From: Flavobacterium gelidilacus DSM 15343
GTDB taxonomy: Bacteria; Bacteroidota; Bacteroidia; Flavobacteriales; Flavobacteriaceae
Length of the DNA stretch: 64,000 bases
Assembly: GCF_000422685.1 (NCBI RefSeq)
Contig: NZ_KE383905.1
Coordinates: 124,001 to 188,000, forward strand
Direction: 5' to 3'
Part shown: one piece after another, positions 44,751-52,589 of the stretch
Position numbering within the stretch: the stretch's first letter is position 1
Layout of the letters: every line of letters starts with the position of its first letter
The notes under the pieces: generated by a model
Databases searched by the model: none
Told to the model about the DNA's origin: nothing
Seen by the model: the letters and a program-made list of their open reading frames with translations, nothing else
Made by a program: the position numbers and the translations under genes

Positions 44751-45464
44751 TTATTGGCTAATATTTTGAAGTAAATTATTAAAGAACAGAGTTTTATCTT
44801 TCTTTTTTAATTCTGAATTTTTTTTGTAATACTCATTAATGCTTTTCTTTTTATCAGGAAACACATTAATAATACTTTTTTTAGAGTTTATTTTGTTGAA
44901 CTTTTGATCTTTCTGTAAAACAAACTCAGCTTCATCACTAAATTCCACAAAAATACTTTTACCTGTAAATACTTCTCTTTTGCTTTTGGAATGTTTTATG
45001 TAAAATGATAAGGTGTTGTTTTTTATTTTTTCTTCATAAAATCCTTTAATAAAGTCATTTTTCTCGCTATCTAACTTATCTAAATTAACAAAATTTAATC
45101 CATGAATTTTAAAAGAATTTACATTCGATTTTATTAAATTTATTCCTGTTTTTTCTGAATTTCCAGAAGACCTATAAACTATTTCGTCATTGTAAGAGTC
45201 GTATTTTAAGGATAAATTATAATATGCTTGCCCTAAGTAATTTAATGAGCCAGTAACATATTTTTCATTAATAAAATAAATATCTTTATTGTCGTTAACT
45301 CTATAATTGTTATAATGAAATAAACCATTTGTTATGGCTAAGTTTTCTTTGCCTATAATGCTGTCATATGTTATTAAATAATCTTCTTTTTCTTGTGCAA
45401 ATAAGCCGAAAAAAGAGGTTAAAAATAAACTGCTGAATAATAAGACTAATTGTATAGATTTCAT
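44751..45464 (-). CDS. Exported protein of unknown function, first gene of the receptor operon
   Basis: A 237-residue protein with a signal peptide (MKSIQLVLLFSSLFLTSFFGLFAQ) and a Lys/Asn-rich beta-type body. It includes YNNYRVNDNKDIYFINEKYVTGSLNYLGQAYYNLSLKYDSYNDEIVYR and a basic C-terminus. I do not recognise a family. The gene heads the seven-gene operon and precedes the TonB receptor by 14 bp, so a role with that receptor (ligand processing or surface chaperone) is likely but unproven. A good promoter lies just upstream. Confidence 0.7.
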   Translation of the reverse strand: MKSIQLVLLFSSLFLTSFFGLFAQEKEDYLITYDSIIGKENLAITNGLFHYNNYRVNDNKDIYFINEKYVTGSLNYLGQAYYNLSLKYDSYNDEIVYRSSGNSEKTGINLIKSNVNSFKIHGLNFVNLDKLDSEKNDFIKGFYEEKIKNNTLSFYIKHSKSKREVFTGKSIFVEFSDEAEFVLQKDQKFNKINSKKSIINVFPDKKKSINEYYKKNSELKKKDKTLFFNNLLQNISQ

Positions 45465-45479
45465 GAAATTAACTTTTTA

Positions 45480-45509
45480 TAAATGTATGAAAAATATTTA
45501 CATAACAAA
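45480..45509 (-). promoter_or_regulatory. Promoter of the TonB receptor/DUF4249 operon
   Basis: On the minus strand, -33 TTTG (45509-45506), an 18-nt spacer and -7 TACATTTA (45487-45480; consensus TAnnTTTG with one mismatch). Predicted start site is near 45475, leaving a short leader before the ATG at 45464. Confidence 0.5.
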
Positions 45510-45540
45510 CATTTAATGTAAGATTTTACCGAAAACGCAA

Positions 45541-45578
45541 AAAAATCCCATTTCAAATTAATGAAACGGGATTTTTTT
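45541..45578 (-). terminator. Terminator after pnp
   Basis: AAAAATCCCATTTCA / TGAAACGGGATTTTT, one mismatch, 5-6 nt loop; T-rich continuation on the minus strand. It lies 35 nt past the pnp stop and just before the receptor operon promoter. Confidence 0.8.
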
Positions 45579-45612
45579 ATGAATTAAATAATAAAACTAA
45601 CCTTGAGGCTTG

Positions 45613-47766
45613 TTATTCTTTTTTCTCAATTGGTCTTTCTTCTCTAGGAGGTCTAGGTAATAAAGCTTTTCTTGAAACTTTCTCTTTTCTTGTTTTTGGA
45701 TCAACACCGAAGTATTTTACCATGAATACATCACCCATGTTTACTACATCAGTAACGTTTTCAGTTCTTTCCCAAGCTAATTCAGATACGTGTAATAAAA
45801 CTTCGTTTCCTGGTGCGTCAGTATATTCTACAACTGCTCCAAAATCTAACATTTTAATTACTTTTACTTCATAAGCTTCTCCAACTGTTGGTTTGAAGAT
45901 GATTGAATCAATCTTCGCCATAACAGCAGCAATTCCAGCTGGGTCAGTTCCTAAAATTTCAACAATTCCTTCTTCCGTAAGTGGGTCTTCATTGATAACA
46001 ATTGTACAACCCGTAGTTTTTTGTAATTCTTGAATCACTTTTCCACCAGGTCCAATTAATGCTCCAATAAAAGCATTAGGAATTCTTCTTGTAATAATTT
46101 TTGGAGAATGCGCTTTCACATCTACTCTTGGTTGAGATAATGTTTCCGTTAATTTTCCTAAGATATGTAAACGTCCGTCACGAGCTTGAGCTAATGCAGC
46201 TTCCATGATTTCGTATTTTAATCCGTCAATTTTGATGTCCATTTGACATGCTGTAATTCCTTCTGAAGTTCCAGTTACTTTGAAATCCATATCTCCTAAA
46301 TGATCTTCATCACCTAAAATATCAGATAAAACAGCATAACGATCTCCATCAGTAATTAATCCCATTGCAATACCAGAAACAGGACGAATCATTTGAACTC
46401 CAGCATCCATTAATGATAATGTTCCAGCACAAACTGTTGCCATAGAAGAAGAACCGTTAGATTCTAAAACTTCTGAAACAACACGTATTGTGTAAGGACA
46501 ATCAGCAGGAATCATATTTTTTAAAGCACGTTGTGCTAAGTTTCCGTGACCAACTTCTCTTCTTGAAGTTCCTCTTAAAGGACGAGCTTCTCCAGTTGAA
46601 AATGGTGGGAAATTATAATGTAAATAGAATTTTTCTTCTCCTTGTTGTGAAGGCGAATCAATTTGGTTTGCCTCTCTAGAAGTTCCTAAAGTTGCAGTTG
46701 CCAAAGCTTGCGTTTCTCCACGTGTAAACAATGCAGAACCATGAACAGAAGGTAAGTAATCTACTTCACACCAAATTGGTCTGATTTCTGTAGTTTTTCT
46801 TCCGTCTAAACGTGTTCCTAAATCTAAAGTTACATTACGAACAGCTTCTTTATTGGTTTTTTTGAAATATTTAGAAACTAAATCTCCATTTTCTGCCAAT
46901 TCTTCTTCTGTGAATAAAGCTTTAACTTCTTCTTTAACCTCGTCAAATGCAACCGAACGTTCATGTTTTGCAGAACCTTTACTTGCAATGGCGTAAATTT
47001 TATCGTAAGATGCTTCTTTTACTTTAGCGTAAATAGCTTCGTCTTCTCTTTCTCCTTCGTATGTACGAACTTCTTTTTTTCCAAAAGCAGCTTGTAAACG
47101 TAGTTGAGCAGAAATTTGGTTTTTGATGTGCTCATGAGCAAATTTAATTGCTTCAAGCATTTCAGCTTCTGAAATTTCTTTCATTTCTCCTTCTACCATT
47201 GCGATAGAATCCATAGAAGCTCCAATCATCATATCAATATCTGATAATTCTAATTGTGCACGACTTGGATTGATGATGAATTTACCATCAATTCTTCCAA
47301 CTCTAGCTTCAGAAATTAAAGTTTCAAAAGGAATGTCAGATAAAGCAAGAGCTGCTGATGCTGCTAAACCTGCTAATGCATCTGGCATAACGTCTTCATC
47401 GTAAGACATTAACTGAATCATAACTTGCACTTCTGCATGGTAATCATCTGGGAAAAGTGGACGTAAAACACGGTCAACTAATCTCATTGTTAATACTTCG
47501 CTATCACTTGGTCTTGCTTCTCTTTTAAAGAAACCTCCAGGAAAACGACCTGCAGCAGCAAATTTCTCGCGATAATCTACTGTTAAAGGTAAAAAGTCAA
47601 TGCCTGGGCTTGCTTTTCTAGAAGAAACAACTGTACCTAAAATAACAGTTTTTCCAATTCTAATTACTACAGAACCGTCAGCTTGTTTAGCTAAACGTCC
47701 TGTTTCGATTGTGATGTTTCTTCCATCACCTAAATCGATAGTTTCTACAAATAATTGTGGAATCAT
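45613..47766 (-). CDS. pnp: Polyribonucleotide nucleotidyltransferase (PNPase)
   Basis: 3'-5' phosphorolytic exoribonuclease. The 717 residues comprise two RNase PH domains with an all-helical linker between. First PH block: [19 protein letters not shown]; second: [30 protein letters not shown] and [18 protein letters not shown] (catalytic Asp). A KH domain ([25 protein letters not shown]) and an S1 domain ([34 protein letters not shown]) follow. Length and all domains are normal. rpsO lies upstream in the same direction, the classical rpsO-pnp order, though a terminator-like hairpin separates them. Confidence 0.97.
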   Translation of the reverse strand: MIPQLFVETIDLGDGRNITIETGRLAKQADGSVVIRIGKTVILGTVVSSRKASPGIDFLPLTVDYREKFAAAGRFPGGFFKREARPSDSEVLTMRLVDRVLRPLFPDDYHAEVQVMIQLMSYDEDVMPDALAGLAASAALALSDIPFETLISEARVGRIDGKFIINPSRAQLELSDIDMMIGASMDSIAMVEGEMKEISEAEMLEAIKFAHEHIKNQISAQLRLQAAFGKKEVRTYEGEREDEAIYAKVKEASYDKIYAIASKGSAKHERSVAFDEVKEEVKALFTEEELAENGDLVSKYFKKTNKEAVRNVTLDLGTRLDGRKTTEIRPIWCEVDYLPSVHGSALFTRGETQALATATLGTSREANQIDSPSQQGEEKFYLHYNFPPFSTGEARPLRGTSRREVGHGNLAQRALKNMIPADCPYTIRVVSEVLESNGSSSMATVCAGTLSLMDAGVQMIRPVSGIAMGLITDGDRYAVLSDILGDEDHLGDMDFKVTGTSEGITACQMDIKIDGLKYEIMEAALAQARDGRLHILGKLTETLSQPRVDVKAHSPKIITRRIPNAFIGALIGPGGKVIQELQKTTGCTIVINEDPLTEEGIVEILGTDPAGIAAVMAKIDSIIFKPTVGEAYEVKVIKMLDFGAVVEYTDAPGNEVLLHVSELAWERTENVTDVVNMGDVFMVKYFGVDPKTRKEKVSRKALLPRPPREERPIEKKE

Positions 47767-47877
47767 AATTTTTTAATTCTTAATTAAACAATGGGTAAGT
47801 TGTGTTGTAGTTGTGTGTGTAGTTGTATGAAACCCAATGAAAAACCAAACTTTTTCTAATATAAAACGTAAAATAAA

Positions 47878-47894
47878 AGGGGCACAAAGCCCCT
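47878..47894 (-). terminator. Terminator after rpsO
   Basis: Perfect stem AGGGGC / GCCCCT with a 5-nt loop, GC-rich for this genome, followed on the minus strand by TTTATTTTACG. It lies between rpsO and pnp and may let some transcription through. Confidence 0.75.
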
Positions 47895-47902
47895 AGTATA
47901 AT

Positions 47903-48172
47903 TTATTTTCTGATGTTTAATTCTTTGATAATCTCACGATATCTCAAAATGTCTTTCTTAATTAAGTAATCAAGAAGACTTCTTCTTTTTCCTACCAAAA
48001 GAACTAGTGAACGCTCTGTGTTATAATCATGACGATTTTTTTTCAAGTGTTCTGTTAAATGTGAAATTCTGTGTGTGAATAACGCGATTTGTCCTTCTGC
48101 AGATCCTGTGTTTTCTGCTTTTCCTCCGTGTTTAGCGAAGATTTCTGCTTTTACTTCTTTAGTTAAGTACAT
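47903..48172 (-). CDS. rpsO: 30S ribosomal protein S15
   Basis: An 89-residue S15: binds the central 16S rRNA domain and helps bridge to the 50S subunit. The family blocks are clear: NTGSAEGQIALFTHRISHLTEHLKKNRHDYNTERSLVLLVGKRRSLLDYLIKKDILRYREIIKELNIRK. It has its own strong promoter (48229-48236) and terminator. Regulation by S15 binding to its own leader is known in other bacteria, but no such structure was recognised here. Confidence 0.98.
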   Translation of the reverse strand: MYLTKEVKAEIFAKHGGKAENTGSAEGQIALFTHRISHLTEHLKKNRHDYNTERSLVLLVGKRRSLLDYLIKKDILRYREIIKELNIRK

Positions 48173-48228
48173 GCTAATATTGCTTTAAATGATTATTATG
48201 TATGAATTATATGGTAGTAATTCGGGTG

Positions 48229-48236
48229 CAAAGATA
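48229..48236 (-). promoter_or_regulatory. rpsO promoter -7 element (TATCTTTGCAC)
   Basis: An exact TAnnTTTG on the minus strand, 57 bp before the rpsO ATG; start site near 48224. The -33 zone falls inside an array of AATTATG heptamers and lacks TTG. Confidence 0.6.
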
Positions 48237-48241
48237 AACAT

Positions 48242-48276
48242 AATTATGAATTATGAATTATGAGTTATGAATTATT
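48242..48276. repeat. Five tandem heptamers (AATTATG)
   Basis: Units at 48242, 48249 and 48256 are AATTATG; 48263 is AGTTATG; 48270 is AATTATT. The array fills the gap between the fRMsr-like stop and the rpsO promoter and covers its -33 zone. Confidence 0.75.
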
Positions 48277-48285
48277 TTCGTTGCT

Positions 48286-48741
48286 TTAAAATAATTTTGC
48301 AACTTCCTCATTTACAAACTCTAAAAAACGCTCGTCTGCTTCTGTGAAAGGGTCAATTACATGTGAATCAATATCAATTTGTCCAATGTTTTTTCCGTCA
48401 ACAAATAATGGAACAACAATTTCTGATTTTACAGTAAAACTACAAGCTATATAATTATCTTGAGCTGCAACATCCGGTACTACAAAATTAGCGTTAGATT
48501 CAGCTACTTGTCCACAGATTCCTTTCCCAAAAGGAATTACAGTATGATCTGTTTCTGCACCAACATAAGGTCCAAGATGTAAGGTTTTAGTATCATGATT
48601 TGCAAAATAAAAGCCAACCCAATTATAATAGGATATGTTGTCTTGTAAGTATTGGCAAATATTTTTTAATTTTTCATCTTTTGTTAAGGAGTCGTTTTCA
48701 ACGAATTCGACAATAGATGGTTTTAAAGCTTCAAAGTTCAT
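48286..48741 (-). CDS. GAF-domain protein, free methionine-(R)-sulfoxide reductase-like
   Basis: A 151-residue single GAF domain closest in pattern to fRMsr (MsrC): NWVGFYF, LGPYVG, IPFGKGICGQVAES, NYIACSFTVKSEIVVPLF, IGQIDIDSH. In E. coli MsrC three Cys are important, in the contexts KIAC, GVCG and HIAC. Here the second (GICG) and third (YIAC) are present, while the first position reads VGAETDHT with no Cys. The enzyme would reduce free Met-R-sulfoxide; loss of the resolving Cys may change its reductant. It seems to be monocistronic. Confidence 0.82.
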   Translation of the reverse strand: MNFEALKPSIVEFVENDSLTKDEKLKNICQYLQDNISYYNWVGFYFANHDTKTLHLGPYVGAETDHTVIPFGKGICGQVAESNANFVVPDVAAQDNYIACSFTVKSEIVVPLFVDGKNIGQIDIDSHVIDPFTEADERFLEFVNEEVAKLF

Positions 48742-48862
48742 TTTCTTTTTTTACAAAAGTATTTAATAGAATTCACATCAAAAAACTTATTGATTTTATT
48801 TTAACTATATTTTATAAATGTATTGAATGTTTTAAAAGTTATTTACATTCAATTAAAATGTA

Positions 48863-48870
48863 TATTTTTG
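48863..48870 (+). promoter_or_regulatory. Candidate -7 element (TATTTTTG) for xrtF
   Basis: An exact TAnnTTTG match ending 13 nt before the TTG start of xrtF; predicted start site around 48876. No clear -33 TTG at the right distance. Confidence 0.4.
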
Positions 48871-48883
48871 AAAAAAAAGCAAC

Positions 48884-49426
48884 TTGAAAAACATATTTAT
48901 TCAATACAAACCCTTTTTTACTTTTTTAATAAAGTTCGTTTTATTCTATTTCGTTTTTGCTTTCATTTATAATCAATTTCTAAATCAGTTTGATGTTTCA
49001 AAATTTGAGTTAGATTCAATTACAAAAATGGTTTCTGAACATACGACATATTTAATGCACTTTTTTAAGGAAGATTATTATGTGATTCCGAATAAATCCG
49101 AATCTTCAATGAAGGTAATTTATAATGGAAAATATGTGGCCAGAATTATAGAAGGTTGCAATGCCGTTAGTGTTATTGTATTATTTGCTGCTTTTATATT
49201 TGCATTTGCATCTAATCGGATTAAAACATTATTATATATTATTGTTGGAGCTATTCTTGTGTATGTTTTAAATATAATTCGAATTGGTTTGTTGGTTTGG
49301 GCTATTTATTATTATCCTGATTATCAAGAATTTTTACATGGAACAATGTTTCCTTTATTTATTTATGGAGTAGTTTTTATTTTATGGATAATTTGGGTTA
49401 CAAAATTCTCTAAATATGCAAAATAA
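48884..49426 (+). CDS. xrtF: Exosortase family protein XrtF
   Basis: Membrane cysteine transpeptidase/protease of the exosortase/archaeosortase superfamily, Bacteroidetes subtype F. The 180 residues hold about four or five membrane helices. The catalytic triad positions are all present: Cys92 (IIEGCNAVSVIVLF), Arg133 (LNIIRIG) and His152 (LHGTMFPLFIYG). The start is a TTG, which fits the predicted -7 box 13 nt upstream; I see no in-frame ATG before the conserved part. Its stop overlaps the partner gene by 11 bases. The substrate (a protein with a matching C-terminal signal) was not seen in this window. Confidence 0.9.
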   Translation: MKNIFIQYKPFFTFLIKFVLFYFVFAFIYNQFLNQFDVSKFELDSITKMVSEHTTYLMHFFKEDYYVIPNKSESSMKVIYNGKYVARIIEGCNAVSVIVLFAAFIFAFASNRIKTLLYIIVGAILVYVLNIIRIGLLVWAIYYYPDYQEFLHGTMFPLFIYGVVFILWIIWVTKFSKYAK

Positions 49427-49847
49427 AATCATTAGATATATTGGAATTTTTGTTGCTTTATTCTTTATTATTTGCATCAGGTTTTTTGAAGATAAGTTGT
49501 TTTATGATCCTTTTTTACAATTTTTTAAATCAGATTATCAAAATAAATCGTTGCCGAATTTTGAGAGTTTCAAATTGCTATTGAATCTTTTTTTAAGATA
49601 TTTTGTCAATTCATCACTTTCCATAAGTATCATTTATTTACTTTTTCAAAATAAAATGCATGTCAAAATCGCATCGTTTTTGTATTTGATATTATTTGGT
49701 GTATTAATAATAGTGTTTTCATTTTTAGTTTTTGGATCAGATAAGCCTGATTATTTGCTATTGTTCTATGTACGACGATTTTTAATTCAGCCTGTTTTGT
49801 TATTGCTTTTAATTCCAGCATTTTACTTTCAGAAAAAAGCCGAATAA
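49416..49847 (+). CDS. Exosortase F system-associated protein
   Basis: A 143-residue protein with four hydrophobic helices, invariably found beside xrtF in Bacteroidetes in my knowledge of the family. Typical blocks are IRFFEDKLFYDPFL, RYFVNSSLSISIIYLLF and FYVRRFLIQPVLLLLLIPAFYFQKK. The 11-base overlap with xrtF implies coupled translation and a shared complex. Its biochemical role is not known. Confidence 0.88.
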   Translation: MQNKIIRYIGIFVALFFIICIRFFEDKLFYDPFLQFFKSDYQNKSLPNFESFKLLLNLFLRYFVNSSLSISIIYLLFQNKMHVKIASFLYLILFGVLIIVFSFLVFGSDKPDYLLLFYVRRFLIQPVLLLLLIPAFYFQKKAE

Positions 49848-49886
49848 CATTTTTTTTCACTACCTTTAAGTGTAAAATTTGGTGTC

Positions 49887-50723
49887 ATGAAAGTTACTAA
49901 GTATTCTGGTGAAGTTGTTACATTTGAAAAAGATAAACTCAAAAAATCTTTATTTAAATCAGGTGCTTGTGAAGCTGATGTTAATCGTGTTCTAGAAACA
50001 ATCGAAAAACAGTTGTATGACGGGATTCCAACAAAGAAAATTTATAAAATGGCTTTTCAATTGTTGAAGAAAATAGACAATGTTCATGCAGCAAAATATA
50101 ATTTAAGAAGCGCAATTATGGCTCTTGGTCCAGCTGGATTTTATTTTGAAAAATTTATAGCAAAACTTTTTCAAATGGAAGGTTTTGAAACCATGACTAA
50201 TCTAACTTTAAACGGAAAATGTGTTTCTCATGAACTTGATGTTTTACTTAGAAAAGACGAAAAAATTAGTATGGTAGAATGCAAGTTCCACAGTAGTCAA
50301 GATGCAAAAACTGATGTAAAAGTTCCTATGTATATTTTATCTAGGTTTAATGATTTGGCAGTTAACGAGTATAGTTTGTTTAATCAAAATACAAAAATAT
50401 CAAAATGTAGGATTGTTACCAACAATAGATTTACAGAAGATGCCATTCAATTTGCAACCTGTTCGAATATGGAATTATTAAGTTGGAATTATCCTGTCGG
50501 AAATAGCCTAAAAAACAAAGTTGATTTTTATCATATTTATCCGGTTACGGCATTAACAACTTTGACGCTTTTGGAAAAAGATAAATTATTGACTCAAAAT
50601 ATTATTACAGCAAAAGAGTTGTTAACTAATAAAGAATGGTTGAATAAAATTGGTTTAAGTCAAACCCGAATTAAAAATGTATTAAAAGAAACCAATCAAT
50701 TGTGTAATATTCTAAAACATTAA
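49887..50723 (+). CDS. ATP-cone domain fused to Mrr/PD-(D/E)XK-like nuclease
   Basis: A 278-residue cytoplasmic protein. Residues 1-88 are an ATP-cone (MKVTKYSGEVVTFEKDKLKKSLFKSGA, RVLETIEKQLYDGIPTKKIYKMAFQLLK), the nucleotide-sensing module of ribonucleotide reductases and NrdR. Residues about 100-215 look like a restriction-endonuclease fold with the PD-(D/E)XK-like pattern HELDVLLRKDEKISMVECKFHSS (Asp, Glu, Lys in place). A helical C-terminus follows. It is separated from the beta-CASP hydrolase gene by three bases. A nucleotide-gated nuclease or nucleic-acid quality-control function is inferred; no target is known. Confidence 0.78.
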   Translation: MKVTKYSGEVVTFEKDKLKKSLFKSGACEADVNRVLETIEKQLYDGIPTKKIYKMAFQLLKKIDNVHAAKYNLRSAIMALGPAGFYFEKFIAKLFQMEGFETMTNLTLNGKCVSHELDVLLRKDEKISMVECKFHSSQDAKTDVKVPMYILSRFNDLAVNEYSLFNQNTKISKCRIVTNNRFTEDAIQFATCSNMELLSWNYPVGNSLKNKVDFYHIYPVTALTTLTLLEKDKLLTQNIITAKELLTNKEWLNKIGLSQTRIKNVLKETNQLCNILKH

Positions 50724-50726
50724 AAG

Positions 50727-52082
50727 ATGAAAATTTACTTTTTAGGCGCTGCAGGAACAGTAACAGGTTCGAAATTTGTGGTTGAACATAATGAAACCAG
50801 AATTTTAATTGATTGTGGCTTGTTTCAAGGGTTAAAACCTTTGCGCGAATTAAATTGGCAACCTTTATCGGTATTGCCTTCAACGATTGATTTTGTATTG
50901 TTAACCCACGGTCATTTAGATCATTGTGGTTGGTTGCCAAAATTAGTAAATGATGGTTTTCTAGGAAAGATATTTTGTACTAGTCCTACCAAACAAATTT
51001 CTCAATTAATTCTTTTAGACAGTGCAAAGATTCAGGAAGAAGAAGCTGAAAGAGCTAATAAGGAAAATTATTCTAAACACAACCCTGCAAAACCTTTATA
51101 CACTGTTAAAGATGCAGAAAAAGTAATTCCGTTTTTTAGAATTGTAGACAAAGATTTAGAAGTTAAATTGACAGATGATATTTATTTCAAATTCTTTTAT
51201 TCAAGCCATATTATTGGAGCTTGTTCCATAGAATTGCATATTGATGGTAAAATTTTGGTTTTTTCAGGCGATATTGGTCAAGATGATGATGTTTTGCTTT
51301 ATTCTCCAGTAAAACCTAAAAAAGCCGATTTTGTTTTTATGGAAAGTACATATGGAAACAGGTTGCATCCTAACAATGACGTAATGTTTGAATTAGAACA
51401 AATCATAAACAATACTTTTCAAAAAGGAGGAAATGTTGTGATTCCAAGTTTTGCTGTGGAACGAGCGCAAACTATTATGTATTTACTTTGGCAATTAAAA
51501 GAGCAAAATCGAATTCCAAATATGCCTTATGTTATTGATACACCAATGGGAATAAGTGTTCTCGATGTTTTTCTGCAAAACACGAAATGGCATAAACTAA
51601 ATCCACATCAATGTGAAGAAATGTGTAAAATGTTTACCATGATTTCTTCTTACAAAGATACAATTGAAACTATTTATAATGAAAAACCAAAAGTCATTAT
51701 TGCCGCAAGTGGCATGATAACTGGTGGAAGAGTGCTTTCTTATTTAGAACGATATATAGTAGATGAAAAAAACACTGTTCTTATGGTTGGTTATCAAGCT
51801 GAAGGAACTCGAGGAAGAAAATTGCTAGAAGGTGCAAAAGAAATTAAATTCTATGGAAAATATTATCCAGTAAATGCTAACATTATAATGGTTGAAGGTT
51901 TGTCAGCTCATGGTGATCAAAAAGATTTGATTAATTGGCTGAGTGAATTAGAAAATAAACCACAAAAAGTATTTTTAATTCATGGTGAAAATGCTGCTGC
52001 CGATGAACTTCGAATTAAGCTTAATGAAACCTATGGTTTTGATTGTATTGTGCCGCTTTTAGAACAAATCATTGAAATTTAG
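50727..52082 (+). CDS. Metallo-beta-lactamase/beta-CASP ribonuclease-like hydrolase
   Basis: The 451-residue protein has an MBL fold with HGHLDHCGW (H61, H63, D65, H66) and SGDIGQDDD. A beta-CASP domain is inserted, and later motifs are SSHIIGA, STYGNRLHP, ASGMITGGRVLSYLERY, GLSAHGDQKDL and VFLIHGE. This is the CPSF-73/YSH1-like arrangement, acting on RNA (or DNA) phosphodiesters with two zinc ions. It lacks the extra C-terminal domain of RNase J. It lies three bases after the ATP-cone nuclease gene, pointing to a two-component machine. Confidence 0.88.
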   Translation: MKIYFLGAAGTVTGSKFVVEHNETRILIDCGLFQGLKPLRELNWQPLSVLPSTIDFVLLTHGHLDHCGWLPKLVNDGFLGKIFCTSPTKQISQLILLDSAKIQEEEAERANKENYSKHNPAKPLYTVKDAEKVIPFFRIVDKDLEVKLTDDIYFKFFYSSHIIGACSIELHIDGKILVFSGDIGQDDDVLLYSPVKPKKADFVFMESTYGNRLHPNNDVMFELEQIINNTFQKGGNVVIPSFAVERAQTIMYLLWQLKEQNRIPNMPYVIDTPMGISVLDVFLQNTKWHKLNPHQCEEMCKMFTMISSYKDTIETIYNEKPKVIIAASGMITGGRVLSYLERYIVDEKNTVLMVGYQAEGTRGRKLLEGAKEIKFYGKYYPVNANIIMVEGLSAHGDQKDLINWLSELENKPQKVFLIHGENAAADELRIKLNETYGFDCIVPLLEQIIEI

Positions 52083-52114
52083 AAAGTTTTAACGTCAAAT
52101 TGAATTAGAATACT

Positions 52115-52122
52115 TATTTTTG
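52115..52122 (+). promoter_or_regulatory. Candidate -7 element (TATTTTTG) for the metal cassette
   Basis: An exact TAnnTTTG match right before the HYC_CC_PP gene. With a start site about 5 nt downstream the ATG at 52128 would have almost no leader. TTG at 52110 is too close for a -33 element. Confidence 0.4.
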
Positions 52123-52127
52123 CATGG

Positions 52128-52535
52128 ATGAAATTTAAAAAACATATCAGTTTACTACTAGCTTTTGTGGTCTTTATGGCTAACATTGGTTATAGTTTTA
52201 CAGTACATTACTGTAACGATACGATTGCTTCCGTTTCATTGAATTCAAATTTTGAAGAACCTTGTAGTGAACCCGTTGTTTCCTGTTGTGCTATTGAGGA
52301 TTCTCATGATAGTTGTTGTTCCAATAAAATCATCAAACTTGAAAAAAAGAATGATAATTTTCTAACAAAATCTTTAAAATTTGAAACTAGTAACGCTCTC
52401 TTAAGTACTAATTCTACAGTTGAATTTGCTGATAAAACACTGTTGATTTCATCTATTGAAAATCCAGCTTTTTATTGCGAATCCAATGCGCCACCACTTT
52501 ATAAACTTTATTGCCAGTTGGTTCTTTATGCATAA
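52128..52535 (+). CDS. HYC_CC_PP family secreted small protein
   Basis: A 135-residue exported protein. The name-giving motifs are present: VHYC after the signal peptide (about 27-30), the CC pairs (SCCAIEDSHDSCC, about 52-64) and the C-terminal APPLYKLYCQLVLYA. It is rich in Cys and Asp/His, consistent with metal handling. Members of this family typically sit next to TonB receptors and HMA proteins in Bacteroidetes, as here. The precise role (copper chaperone, sensor or receptor accessory) is unknown. An alternative ATG four bases upstream is out of frame. Confidence 0.88.
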   Translation: MKFKKHISLLLAFVVFMANIGYSFTVHYCNDTIASVSLNSNFEEPCSEPVVSCCAIEDSHDSCCSNKIIKLEKKNDNFLTKSLKFETSNALLSTNSTVEFADKTLLISSIENPAFYCESNAPPLYKLYCQLVLYA

Positions 52536-52589
52536 TATTTAATGTTTTTATCAAATTAGAATTGATTAAATAACGTTAAATAACTATTT

